In this document: positions 1 to 5,518 of the stretch, piece by piece
How positions within the stretch are numbered: position 1 is the first letter of the stretch
Layout of the letters: the number at the start of each line of letters is the position of its first letter
Source: Tannerella sp.
GTDB lineage: Bacteria > Bacteroidota > Bacteroidia > Bacteroidales > Tannerellaceae
Assembly (NCBI GenBank): GCA_031259505.1
Contig: JAIRLL010000318.1
Location: forward strand, 1-5,518
Direction of reading: 5' to 3'
DNA: 5,518 nucleotides
Notes under the pieces: model-generated
The model's database searches: none
What the model saw: the letters and a program-made list of their open reading frames with translations, nothing else
What the model was told of the DNA's origin: nothing
Position numbers and translations under genes: made by a program

Positions 1-1
1 C

Positions 2-93
2 GGCGGTGAGACCTCATCACCCGAGGCGGTGAGGCTTCATCACCCGAGGCGGTGAGACATCATCACCCGCGGGGGTGCGCCGTCATTAGCCAC
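2..93. repeat. 23-bp tandem repeat array, three good copies plus one decayed copy
   Basis: Units begin at 2, 25, 48 and 71, an exact 23-bp period. Each good unit is GGCGGTGAG, then a variable tetranucleotide (ACCT, GCTT, ACAT), then CATCACCCG followed by A or C. The fourth unit (71-93) matches the first at about 15 of 23 positions and covers the stop codon and last codons of the minus-strand gene. Within the array GGTGA and its complement TCACC alternate at 5, 17, 28, 40, 51 and 63, a spacing of 11-12 bp, so hairpins with 6- or 7-nt loops can form in either register. The array may continue past the window edge. It lies just downstream of the minus-strand gene and could help end or stabilise its transcript, but there is no T-tract, so this is inference. 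Confidence 0.85.
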
Positions 94-814
94 AGGCAAG
101 TACATAATCAAGCACACCGGTACGCGGTTCGTTCAGCAAAACATTGGAAGAAAACTGCGTGGTGATGCTCAGTCTGTAATCGCCCGAAGGGAGGTCGGGC
201 GGAACGATAAACGTGATCTTCGACGGGTCGTTGACAAGAATCGAAGTAGCGGGGATAGCCGTTGTCGAGCCGGTTTTGAGGTCTGCCAGATAAATCCCCA
301 CGCCCGGGGCGTCGCCGGCAATCCTGATTTTGCTGCCTGTCAGGTTGACGCCTCCGCCGGGAGTGATGCGTGTATTGACTTCGCCGGAGGTCACGTCGGT
401 GAGCGAATTGATGAAAATGCCCGAAGATGACATGCCGAGGACTTCGACGGAGATGTCTTTCAAAGCCTTGCGCACTTCGGCGGTGGCGGTTGAGAGGAGG
501 AAGAGGTGGTTTTTGCTACTGTCCCACGTCGGATGGTCGCCGATGAATACACCCTCGACGCCAATCTTGTTGTGTGTCAGTCCAAATTCGACACTCTTCG
601 ATCTGCATACTTCTTCGAGCGCTACTTCATGCAGTATTTCATAGGAAGCCTTCATCGTGGCGGGATTGATGTCCGACCGCCGTGTGGAGGCTATCGCTAT
701 CAGGTCGTCGACTTTCATCGACCCGGTGGATACTGCACGACCCGAGCGGTCGTCCTTGCGTGCTGTGAGCAGCAGTTCGTAGAGTTCTACGAAAATCTTG
801 AATAACTTTGCCAT
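86..814 (-). CDS. DUF4469 family protein with N-terminal HU-like DNA-binding domain
   Basis: This complete 242-residue protein starts at ATG (814-812) and ends with TAA (88-86). Residues about 34-128 resemble the HU/IHF-like domain found in Bacteroidota DUF4469 proteins: a helical part (VDDLIAIASTRRSDINPATM), then a strand-rich part around KSVEFGLTHNKIGVEGVF, ending near residue 128. Residues about 148-222 are a beta-sandwich, Ig-like DUF4469 domain with the recognisable RITPGGGVNLTGSKIRIAG and VGIYL segments and a late FIVPPDLPSGDYRLSITTQFS segment. No signal peptide or membrane helix is seen, so it should be cytoplasmic. A chromosome- or DNA-associated role is inferred from the family; no target is known. 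It is transcribed away from the rest of the window and has its own -7 promoter element. Its last codons fall inside a decayed copy of the 23-bp repeat, so the C-terminal few residues (LACG) may be recently altered. Confidence 0.88.
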   Translation of the reverse strand: MAKLFKIFVELYELLLTARKDDRSGRAVSTGSMKVDDLIAIASTRRSDINPATMKASYEILHEVALEEVCRSKSVEFGLTHNKIGVEGVFIGDHPTWDSSKNHLFLLSTATAEVRKALKDISVEVLGMSSSGIFINSLTDVTSGEVNTRITPGGGVNLTGSKIRIAGDAPGVGIYLADLKTGSTTAIPATSILVNDPSKITFIVPPDLPSGDYRLSITTQFSSNVLLNEPRTGVLDYVLACG

Positions 815-1104
815 AGTGTTCTTTTTTTTGTTAAGTTTTTAATGTTCACATTTCGGGAAACGCTTCATGCGGATGCCCGTTTTTATTTACGCGGCAAATA
901 TAGCAATATTTATTTTGATTCGTACATGTATATTCCCGAAAAAAAAAGATTTCCGAACTGCCCGTCTTGCGGACAACACCTGCCGCGCAGGGTGTAAAAT
1001 ATGTCATTCGTTTTCATTGTCTGTTTCTTCGTTTTTATCGGCAAAACCGGCTGGCATTATCGTCTTATTCCTACTTTTACCCCGCAAAAATTTCGGATAA
1101 CAGA
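815..1104. other. Divergent intergenic region, no convincing gene
   Basis: This 290-nt AT-rich gap separates the minus-strand DUF4469 gene from the plus-strand operon. It holds the -7 element listed separately at 895-902, a run of nine A at 939-947, and a GC hairpin at 976-995 (ACACC-TGC, loop CGC, GCA-G-GGTGT; 8 bp with one bulged G) that has no T-tract on the plus strand. CGGG (854-857) and CCCG (876-879) could pair in the leader of the minus-strand transcript around an inner CGC/GCG stem. For the plus operon the best -7 candidates are weak: TACTTTTA at 1072-1079 (7 of 8 matches to TAnnTTTG) and a TATTTTG at 911-917 that is one base short. Short open frames here look non-coding, with no family resemblance. 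Confidence 0.5.
895..902 (-). promoter_or_regulatory. Bacteroidota-type -7 promoter element for the DUF4469 gene
   Basis: Read on the minus strand the site is TATATTTG, a perfect match to TAnnTTTG. It lies 80 nt upstream of the ATG at 814, which predicts a leader of roughly 75 nt. No convincing TTTG/TTG -33 element is found 19-21 nt further upstream, so the call rests on the -7 element alone. An A-rich stretch precedes the start codon, which fits the usual lack of strong Shine-Dalgarno sites in this phylum. Confidence 0.5.
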
Positions 1105-2352
1105 GTGTATTGTAAATTCTCATCAGACAGCAAAAGCAGTCCGGTCGAACCGACCGGGCGCTACCGGATATTGGATGCCTTGCGGGGAGTGGCGCTGTCG
1201 GGTATCTGCCTGGCCAACTTTCCAGAATTTGCGCTGTACACGTTCCAAAAGCGCGAAGCCGTCGAGGCGATGCCGACAGCAACGGTCGACTCTGTCATAC
1301 AATATTTACAGTACGTGTTTATCGACGGGAAGTTCTACAGCCTGTTTTCCATTCTGTTCGGCATCGGATTCTCCATTATCCTGTCGCGCTCGCTGCAAAG
1401 GGGCAAAAACGGACTGACTGTTTTTTACCGCAGGATGGCGGCGCTTGCAGTCATCGGCTTCCTGCATCTGATGTTTGTCTGGAGCGGCGACATCCTGCTG
1501 CTGTACGCGCTGATCGGCATGTTGCTGCCCCGGTTCCGAAACCTGCCCGACAGAAAACTGCTGCTTGTGTCTGCCGCGCTGATCTTTTTCCCCGTTGTGA
1601 TGGACGCTCTGAAGGAACTGACCGGTTTCGACCCGGCGGCGCCGGCTATCCGGGCTACACAGTATTTCAACCAAAAGAACGGTATTACGGATGATAATTT
1701 CGGCACATGGCTGCTGAATGCCAAAAGCTATCCGGAGGTTTTCAAATTCCTGATTTCCGGCGCATTCATCCGGGTACAGGAATTTGCCGAAGGAAACCGG
1801 ATATTCAAGGTGCTGGCGCTGTTTCTCCTTGGCCTGTACATCGGCCGTAACCGGATGTATGCCGATCTTGCCCGTCGCCGGTCGCTCCTGAAACAAATCA
1901 GGCTGTATGGTTTTGCCGCCGGTATCCCCCTGTCCGCACTGTATGCATGGAGCGCCGTGAACGGTCGTCCGCTGGGATTGACTGTTCATGCCGTGATGTA
2001 TGCCGTCAGCGTGGCGCCGGTATGTCTGGCATACCTGTCGGCCATCAGCCTGTGGTATCTTAAACGCCCCGAATCGGGCTTTTTCCGGCTGTTTGCGCAG
2101 CCGGGCCGCATGGCGTTAAGCAATTACGTGGGGCAATCGGTTTGCGGCGCCGTCATTTTCTACGGCATCGGACTGGGTCTGGGGGCAACCATGGGACTGG
2201 TCTACGTCGAACTCGTCGCCGCCGGCGTGTTTGCCTTGCAGCTAATTCTCAGTTGCCTGTGGATGCGTTACTTTCAATTCGGGCTGCTCGAATGGATCTG
2301 GCGCATGTGTACCTATGGAAAACGGTTGAAACTTGTACGAACAATCACATAA
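1105..2352 (+). CDS. DUF418 family multi-pass membrane protein
   Basis: From the GTG at 1105 the protein has 415 residues, normal for DUF418 (YeiB-like) proteins. Family landmarks seen are the N-terminal RYRILDALRGVALSGICLAN (residues 19-38), DGKFYSLFSILFGIGFS (74-90), the C-terminal QPGRMALSNYVGQS (332-345) and YFQFGLLEWIWRMCTYG (389-405). Hydrophobic segments fit transmembrane helices near 26-45, 77-95, 111-127, 129-141, 151-167, 235-246, 266-282, 294-316, 342-360 and 365-386, so it should sit in the inner membrane. Its biochemical role is not established for the family; a link to transfer or transport of small molecules is only suspected. The frame stays open back to a TTG at 967, but residues encoded by 967-1104 do not resemble the family, so GTG 1105 is preferred. 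No ATG is available in frame before the conserved region. It leads a four-gene run, with 14 nt to the next start. Confidence 0.85.
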   Translation: MYCKFSSDSKSSPVEPTGRYRILDALRGVALSGICLANFPEFALYTFQKREAVEAMPTATVDSVIQYLQYVFIDGKFYSLFSILFGIGFSIILSRSLQRGKNGLTVFYRRMAALAVIGFLHLMFVWSGDILLLYALIGMLLPRFRNLPDRKLLLVSAALIFFPVVMDALKELTGFDPAAPAIRATQYFNQKNGITDDNFGTWLLNAKSYPEVFKFLISGAFIRVQEFAEGNRIFKVLALFLLGLYIGRNRMYADLARRRSLLKQIRLYGFAAGIPLSALYAWSAVNGRPLGLTVHAVMYAVSVAPVCLAYLSAISLWYLKRPESGFFRLFAQPGRMALSNYVGQSVCGAVIFYGIGLGLGATMGLVYVELVAAGVFALQLILSCLWMRYFQFGLLEWIWRMCTYGKRLKLVRTIT

Positions 2353-2366
2353 TATATAATGTATAA

Positions 2367-3227
2367 ATGACACACACAAGAATCAGTGATACTTTTTTTG
2401 AGGGCGAACGGCCGCTCTACGCAAGCCTGGGTCTCCGTCTCGAAGGCGTACGGTTTTATCCCGGAGAATCGCCGGTGAAAGAGAGCCGCGACATCGAGGC
2501 TTACAAATGTACGTTTATGAGTAAATACCCGTTCTGGCACAATGACCGCACCTTGATAAAAGACTGCCTGTTTACCGTCTACAGCCGTGCGGCCATCTGG
2601 TATTCGAAAAATGTCCGCATGATCGACACGCTGGTGGAAGCGCCCAAGATGTTCCGGGAAATCGACGGGCTGTATCTCGAAAACGTACGGCTGACAAGCG
2701 CGGCGGAATGTTGCTGGAACTGCCGCAACCTGGAACTGAGGCACGTCGACGTGAAAGGCGGCGACTACATGTTCATGCATTCCGAAAATATCGAGATAAG
2801 CGATTTCAGGTTGCAGGGGAACTATTCGTTTCAGGATGCGAAAAACGTGGTGATACGCAATGCGCATTTAGACTCGAAAGACGCCTTCTGGGAAACGGAA
2901 AACGTGACGGTCTACGATTCGGTCATCATAGGGGAATACCTCGGCTGGCACTCAAAGAACCTGCGTCTGGTGAATTGCAAAATATCCAGCACGCAGGCGC
3001 TCTGCTACGCGACCAACCTGGTGATGGAGCGCTGCGAAATGGATGAAAACTGCGACCTTTGTTTTGAATACAGCACGCTGGAAGCCGAAATAAACAGCCA
3101 CGTCACAAGCGTGAAAAACCCGCAGGGCGGAAGTATCACCGCCCACAGCATCGGCGAAATCATTATCGACGAAAACTGCCGACGGCCGGGCGCATGTCAC
3201 ATCCGTGTAACCCGGCAAATCATCTGA
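2367..3227 (+). CDS. DUF3737 family repeat (solenoid) protein
   Basis: This complete 286-residue protein runs from ATG to TGA. The opening FFEGERPLYASLGLRLEGV, the GESPVKESRDIEAYKCTF segment and YPFWH (residues 10-58) are characteristic of DUF3737. The chain is built from 19-21-residue units: W, M, Q or C, then two to three residues, then N and a hydrophobic strand. Asn recurs at residues 121, 141, 160, 179, 198 and 217, with related positions at 22, 42, 61, 82 and 100. This fits a right-handed beta-helix of about eleven rungs, a fold inferred from the periodicity. No signal peptide or membrane helix is present, so it is probably cytoplasmic. Cysteines are frequent (C48, C67, C115, C116, C119, C204, C213, C223, C229, C232, C271, C277), compatible with a reducing location. 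Function is unknown; a carbohydrate- or ligand-related role is possible because beta-helices often act that way. It ends 3 nt before the PLP enzyme gene, which argues for shared expression. Confidence 0.9.
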   Translation: MTHTRISDTFFEGERPLYASLGLRLEGVRFYPGESPVKESRDIEAYKCTFMSKYPFWHNDRTLIKDCLFTVYSRAAIWYSKNVRMIDTLVEAPKMFREIDGLYLENVRLTSAAECCWNCRNLELRHVDVKGGDYMFMHSENIEISDFRLQGNYSFQDAKNVVIRNAHLDSKDAFWETENVTVYDSVIIGEYLGWHSKNLRLVNCKISSTQALCYATNLVMERCEMDENCDLCFEYSTLEAEINSHVTSVKNPQGGSITAHSIGEIIIDENCRRPGACHIRVTRQII

Positions 3228-3230
3228 GCG

Positions 3231-4391
3231 ATGAAATACGATTTTGACGAAATCATCCCGCGCCGCGACAGCCATTCCTGCAAGTGGGATTCGGCCGACG
3301 ACAGCGATGTATTGCCCATGTGGGTGGCCGACATGGATTTTCGCACCGCCCAACCCGTTATCGACGCGCTGGAAAAGAGAGCGCAGCACGGCATTTTCGG
3401 CTATGCGAAAGTCCCGGACGCCTGCTTCGAGGCCGTCGCGGGATGGTTTGCGCGGCGGCATCACTTCCGGATTCAACAGGAATGGATACTTTTCACGACC
3501 GGCGTAGTGCCCGCCCTGTCCGCCGTTATCAGGGCACTGACGGAGCCGGGCGATAAGGTAATCGTCCAGTCGCCAGTCTACAACTGCTTCTTTTCTTCCA
3601 TCCGCAACAACGGCTGCGAAACGGTTTCGAACAATCTGATCTACCGTAAGGGAACGTATGCCGTCGACTTTGCCGACCTGGAGTCAAAAGCCTCCGACCC
3701 GCAGGCCAGCCTGCTACTGCTCTGCAATCCGCACAATCCGGCAGGCAGGGTGTGGACAAAAGAGGAACTGAGCCGAATCGGCGACATCTGCCTGCGCAAC
3801 GGGGTGACGGTCGTGTCCGACGAGATACATTGCGACCTGGTTTATCCTGGCCACACACACATCCCGTTTGCCTCCGTAAGCGAAGATTTCCTGTACGGTT
3901 CGGTCACCTGCACGGCTCCCGGCAAGACATTCAACCTGGCTGGCATACAGGTCGCCCACATCATTGCCGCCGACGAAGCCATCCTGAACAGGATAGACAG
4001 GGCGCTCAACATCCACGAAGTCTGCGAAATCAACGTCTTCGCCGTGGAAGCGCTGATGGCCGCATACAACGGGGGCGAGGCGTGGCTCGAAGCGTTGAAA
4101 CGGTCTCTGTATGACAACTACACCTGTTTCAGAGACTATTTTGCGAAATACCTTCCGCACTGCTCCGTACTGCCGCTCGAAGCGACGTACTTAGTATGGG
4201 TGGACTGTTCGTCACTGGGACTCTCATCCGCCCGAATCGCGGAAACGCTTCTCGAAAAGGGAAAACTGTGGGTGAACGCAGGCACGATGTATGGCGCGGC
4301 AGGGGAAGGATTTGTCAGGTTCAACATCGCCTGCCCGCGGAAACTGCTGATTGAAGGACTTGAAAGATTCAGACGTGTTTTCGGGAAGTAA
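3231..4391 (+). CDS. MalY/PatB family PLP-dependent C-S lyase (aminotransferase fold I)
   Basis: At 386 residues this is the usual size of MalY/PatB proteins, which use pyridoxal phosphate to cleave the C-S bond of cystathionine or cysteine conjugates, giving a thiol (homocysteine from cystathionine), pyruvate and ammonia. Signature segments in order are [10 protein letters not shown] (28-37), FTTGVVPAL (88-96), SPVYNCFF with the ring-stacking Tyr117 (114-121), [11 protein letters not shown] (165-175), [12 protein letters not shown] with the pyridine-binding Asp197 (196-207), the PLP lysine Lys232 in [12 protein letters not shown] (229-240), and the carboxylate-binding Arg363 in [11 protein letters not shown] (360-370). 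All key residues are present, so it should be active and cytosolic. The residue before the lysine is Gly, with Pro two before it, where Ser is common in the family. Substrate cannot be fixed from sequence: cystathionine beta-lyase, cysteine-conjugate lyase and a regulatory MalY-like role are all open. Its 3' end overlaps the transporter gene. Confidence 0.92.
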   Translation: MKYDFDEIIPRRDSHSCKWDSADDSDVLPMWVADMDFRTAQPVIDALEKRAQHGIFGYAKVPDACFEAVAGWFARRHHFRIQQEWILFTTGVVPALSAVIRALTEPGDKVIVQSPVYNCFFSSIRNNGCETVSNNLIYRKGTYAVDFADLESKASDPQASLLLLCNPHNPAGRVWTKEELSRIGDICLRNGVTVVSDEIHCDLVYPGHTHIPFASVSEDFLYGSVTCTAPGKTFNLAGIQVAHIIAADEAILNRIDRALNIHEVCEINVFAVEALMAAYNGGEAWLEALKRSLYDNYTCFRDYFAKYLPHCSVLPLEATYLVWVDCSSLGLSSARIAETLLEKGKLWVNAGTMYGAAGEGFVRFNIACPRKLLIEGLERFRRVFGK

Positions 4392-5301
4392 GCAGGCCGG
4401 AGCAGGGAAAACAGGCGTATGGTTCGCCTATTTTCTGATTTACGTCGTTTGGGGTTCTACCTATTATTTTATAGGCGTCGCCCTCGAGGGACTTCCGCCA
4501 TTTCTGCTCGGCGCCATCCGGTTCAGCGTGGCCGGGGCGCTGCTGCTGGGCTGGTGCTGTTTCCGCGGCGAACCGGTGTTCAGGAGCAGCCTGATACGAA
4601 AATCGGCAGTCAGCGGTATCGTCCTGCTGTTCGTCGACATGGCTGTTGTGATGCTGGCGCAACAGTATCTCGACAGCAGCCTCGTCGCCATTATCGCCTC
4701 CTCGACAGCCATCTGGATTATGGCGCTCGACGTACCGATGTGGAAACGTAATTTCCACAACGCCGCCACCCTGACGGGTATCCTGATCGGTTTTCTGGGA
4801 GTAATCATGCTGTACATCGAACAGTTGAAACCGGACGCCACACACCCGCACAGAGAGTATGGCGTCCTGATACTGGTTTTCGGCTGCATATCGTGGTCGC
4901 TGGGGACGCTGTACGCGAAATACCGTTCGGCGGCGGCAGAAGAAGTCAATGCCTTTGCCGGTTCGGCGTGGCAGATGCTGTTCGCGAGTGCGATGTTCTG
5001 GCTTTGCTCGTTCATTACCGGCGACGCCGGTCACACGGATTTGACGAAAGTTCCGGCTACGACCTGGTTTTCGCTTGCCTACCTGATTGTATTCGGCTCG
5101 CTGATGGCCTATTCCGCTTACGTCTGGCTGTTGAAAGTCCGTCCGGCCACCGAAGTCGGCACACATGCATACGTGAATCCGATCGTGGCGGTACTCATCG
5201 GGACGACGCTGGGAAAAGAACACGTGACGCCCGTCCAGATAGCCGGACTGGCCGTCATCCTGCTTGGCGTGATGCTGGTGAGCAAACGGTATTCACGGTA
5301 A
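4375..5301 (+). CDS. EamA/DMT superfamily inner-membrane transporter
   Basis: From GTG 4375 the protein has 308 residues, typical of ten-helix EamA exporters built from two five-helix repeats. Helices are expected near 14-34, 41-62, 80-97, 103-120, 130-148, 163-181, 195-214, 229-251, 263-281 and 287-303. Family landmarks are [20 protein letters not shown] (23-42), LLGAIRF (44-50), [14 protein letters not shown] (101-114), GVIMLY (142-147), [17 protein letters not shown] (266-282) and the closing [15 protein letters not shown]. The WGSTY and [10 protein letters not shown] motifs resemble the YedA-like branch. DMT proteins move small metabolites; E. coli EamA exports cysteine-pathway compounds, which makes the adjacent C-S lyase notable, but the substrate here is inferred only. 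Alternative starts are TTG at 4351 and 4360; GTG 4375 is preferred because it gives a short normal N-terminus. All choices overlap the end of the lyase gene (17 nt for 4375), which suggests translational coupling. No strong terminator hairpin follows. Confidence 0.9.
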   Translation: MFSGSKQAGAGKTGVWFAYFLIYVVWGSTYYFIGVALEGLPPFLLGAIRFSVAGALLLGWCCFRGEPVFRSSLIRKSAVSGIVLLFVDMAVVMLAQQYLDSSLVAIIASSTAIWIMALDVPMWKRNFHNAATLTGILIGFLGVIMLYIEQLKPDATHPHREYGVLILVFGCISWSLGTLYAKYRSAAAEEVNAFAGSAWQMLFASAMFWLCSFITGDAGHTDLTKVPATTWFSLAYLIVFGSLMAYSAYVWLLKVRPATEVGTHAYVNPIVAVLIGTTLGKEHVTPVQIAGLAVILLGVMLVSKRYSR

Positions 5302-5324
5302 TATGTCTCGCAATTTTTTATCCG

Positions 5325-5359
5325 TTTGCGTGTAATCCGGAAATTTAATGCTAATTTTG
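5325..5359 (+). promoter_or_regulatory. Bacteroidota-type promoter for the Rpn-family gene
   Basis: TAATTTTG at 5352-5359 is a perfect TAnnTTTG -7 element, and TTTG at 5325-5328 could serve as the -33 element. The 23-nt gap between them is a little longer than the usual 19-21 nt. The -7 element ends 28 nt before the ATG at 5388, predicting a leader of about 20-25 nt. It shows that the last gene has its own promoter apart from the upstream operon. Confidence 0.6.
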
Positions 5360-5376
5360 CAGATATAAATACAAAA

Positions 5377-5382
5377 AGAGGA
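5377..5382 (+). promoter_or_regulatory. Ribosome binding site of the Rpn-family gene
   Basis: AGAGGA sits 5 nt before the ATG at 5388, inside an A-rich leader. It is the clearest Shine-Dalgarno-like site in the window and fixes the start of the last gene. Confidence 0.55.
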
Positions 5383-5387
5383 ATCGT

Positions 5388-5518
5388 ATGACATCGGGAA
5401 AAAGTAAAGAAAGGCCGCTTGTGTCATTTGACTGGGCATTAAAGCGACTGTTACGCAACAAAGCCAATTTTGAGGTGGTAGAAGGATTTCTGAGCGAACT
5501 GCTGGCGCGTCAAATCAC
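5388..5518 (+). CDS. Rpn family recombination-promoting nuclease / PD-(D/E)XK nuclease family transposase, N-terminal part
   Basis: Only the first 43 codons are inside the window; the frame is open to the edge, so the gene is cut by the window and not necessarily broken. The segment SFDWALKRLLRNKANFEVVEGF (residues 13-34, read as SFDWALKRLL, RNKANFEVVEGF) and LSELL after it match the conserved start of Bacteroidota Rpn/transposase_31-like proteins, whose full length is usually around 300 residues. Rpn proteins are PD-(D/E)XK endonucleases linked to RecA-independent recombination and horizontal transfer; the catalytic residues would lie past the edge and cannot be checked here. The start is supported by AGAGGA 5 nt upstream and a TAATTTTG -7 element. 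It is probably transcribed separately from the upstream four-gene run. Confidence 0.85.
   Translation, partial: MTSGKSKERPLVSFDWALKRLLRNKANFEVVEGFLSELLARQI

Noticed and set aside
2..93. Possible CRISPR array
   Set aside because: Units are directly adjacent with a 23-bp period, and only four bases vary between the half-repeats. There are no spacers of normal length and no cas gene in view.
854..885. Rho-independent terminator on the plus strand (CGGG...CCCG followed by TTTTT)
   Set aside because: The stem is short and interrupted, and no plus-strand gene lies upstream for it to terminate. It may be a leader hairpin of the minus-strand transcript at most.
967..1104. N-terminal 46-residue extension of the DUF418 protein from TTG 967
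   Set aside because: The extension does not resemble the family, lies in AT-rich spacer-like DNA and includes the hairpin at 976-995. It is open by chance.
1306..1989. Minus-strand open frame of 227 codons opposite the DUF418 gene
   Set aside because: Its composition (many Gln, Arg and His) is what a membrane-protein gene gives when read on the opposite strand; no domain is recognised.
2313..2867. Minus-strand open frame of 184 codons opposite the DUF3737 gene
   Set aside because: It lies over a well-recognised plus-strand family member, has no recognisable domain, and no promoter or ribosome binding site was seen for it.
4369..5223. Long minus-strand open frame of 284 codons opposite the transporter
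   Set aside because: Its translation is rich in Arg, Gln and His with no family resemblance. The plus strand encodes a clear ten-helix EamA protein, so this is a shadow.
5302..5324. Terminator after the transporter gene, based on the run of six T at 5314-5319
   Set aside because: No GC-rich inverted repeat precedes the T-run, so a stem-loop terminator cannot be supported.

Overview
The window looks like chromosomal DNA from a member of the Bacteroidota, most likely order Bacteroidales. Three things point there. Two sites match the Bacteroidota -7 promoter element TAnnTTTG (895-902 on the minus strand and 5352-5359 on the plus strand). The gene families present are typical of the group: a DUF4469 protein with an HU-like domain, a DUF3737 protein, and an Rpn-type nuclease beginning with the SFDWALKRLLRNK motif. 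Most starts also lack a clear Shine-Dalgarno sequence. Coding DNA is moderately GC-rich and the gaps are AT-rich. Genus cannot be settled from this sequence alone.

Layout. Positions 1-93 hold the edge of a 23-bp tandem repeat array that runs into the 3' end of the first gene. Positions 86-814 (minus) encode a complete DUF4469-type DNA-binding protein with its own promoter upstream. Positions 815-1104 are a divergent, AT-rich gap without a convincing gene. Positions 1105-5301 (plus) are a tight run of four genes: a DUF418 membrane protein, a DUF3737 repeat solenoid protein, a MalY/PatB-type PLP-dependent C-S lyase, and an EamA/DMT-family transporter. Gaps within the run are 14 nt, 3 nt and an overlap of about 17 nt, so it is probably one operon. 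A new promoter and ribosome binding site at 5325-5382 then drive a gene cut by the window edge, the first 43 residues of an Rpn/PD-(D/E)XK nuclease family protein.

How the genes may work together. The four-gene run pairs a soluble PLP enzyme that cleaves cysteine S-conjugates or cystathionine with a ten-helix exporter, a multi-pass DUF418 protein and a solenoid of unknown function. Production and export of a sulfur or amino-acid metabolite is a reasonable hypothesis, but it is inferred from neighbourhood only. No CRISPR array, rRNA, tRNA, insertion sequence or prophage is visible. The least explained items are the DUF3737 protein, the DUF418/DUF3737/MalY/EamA linkage, and the phased inverted pentamers of the 23-bp repeat.
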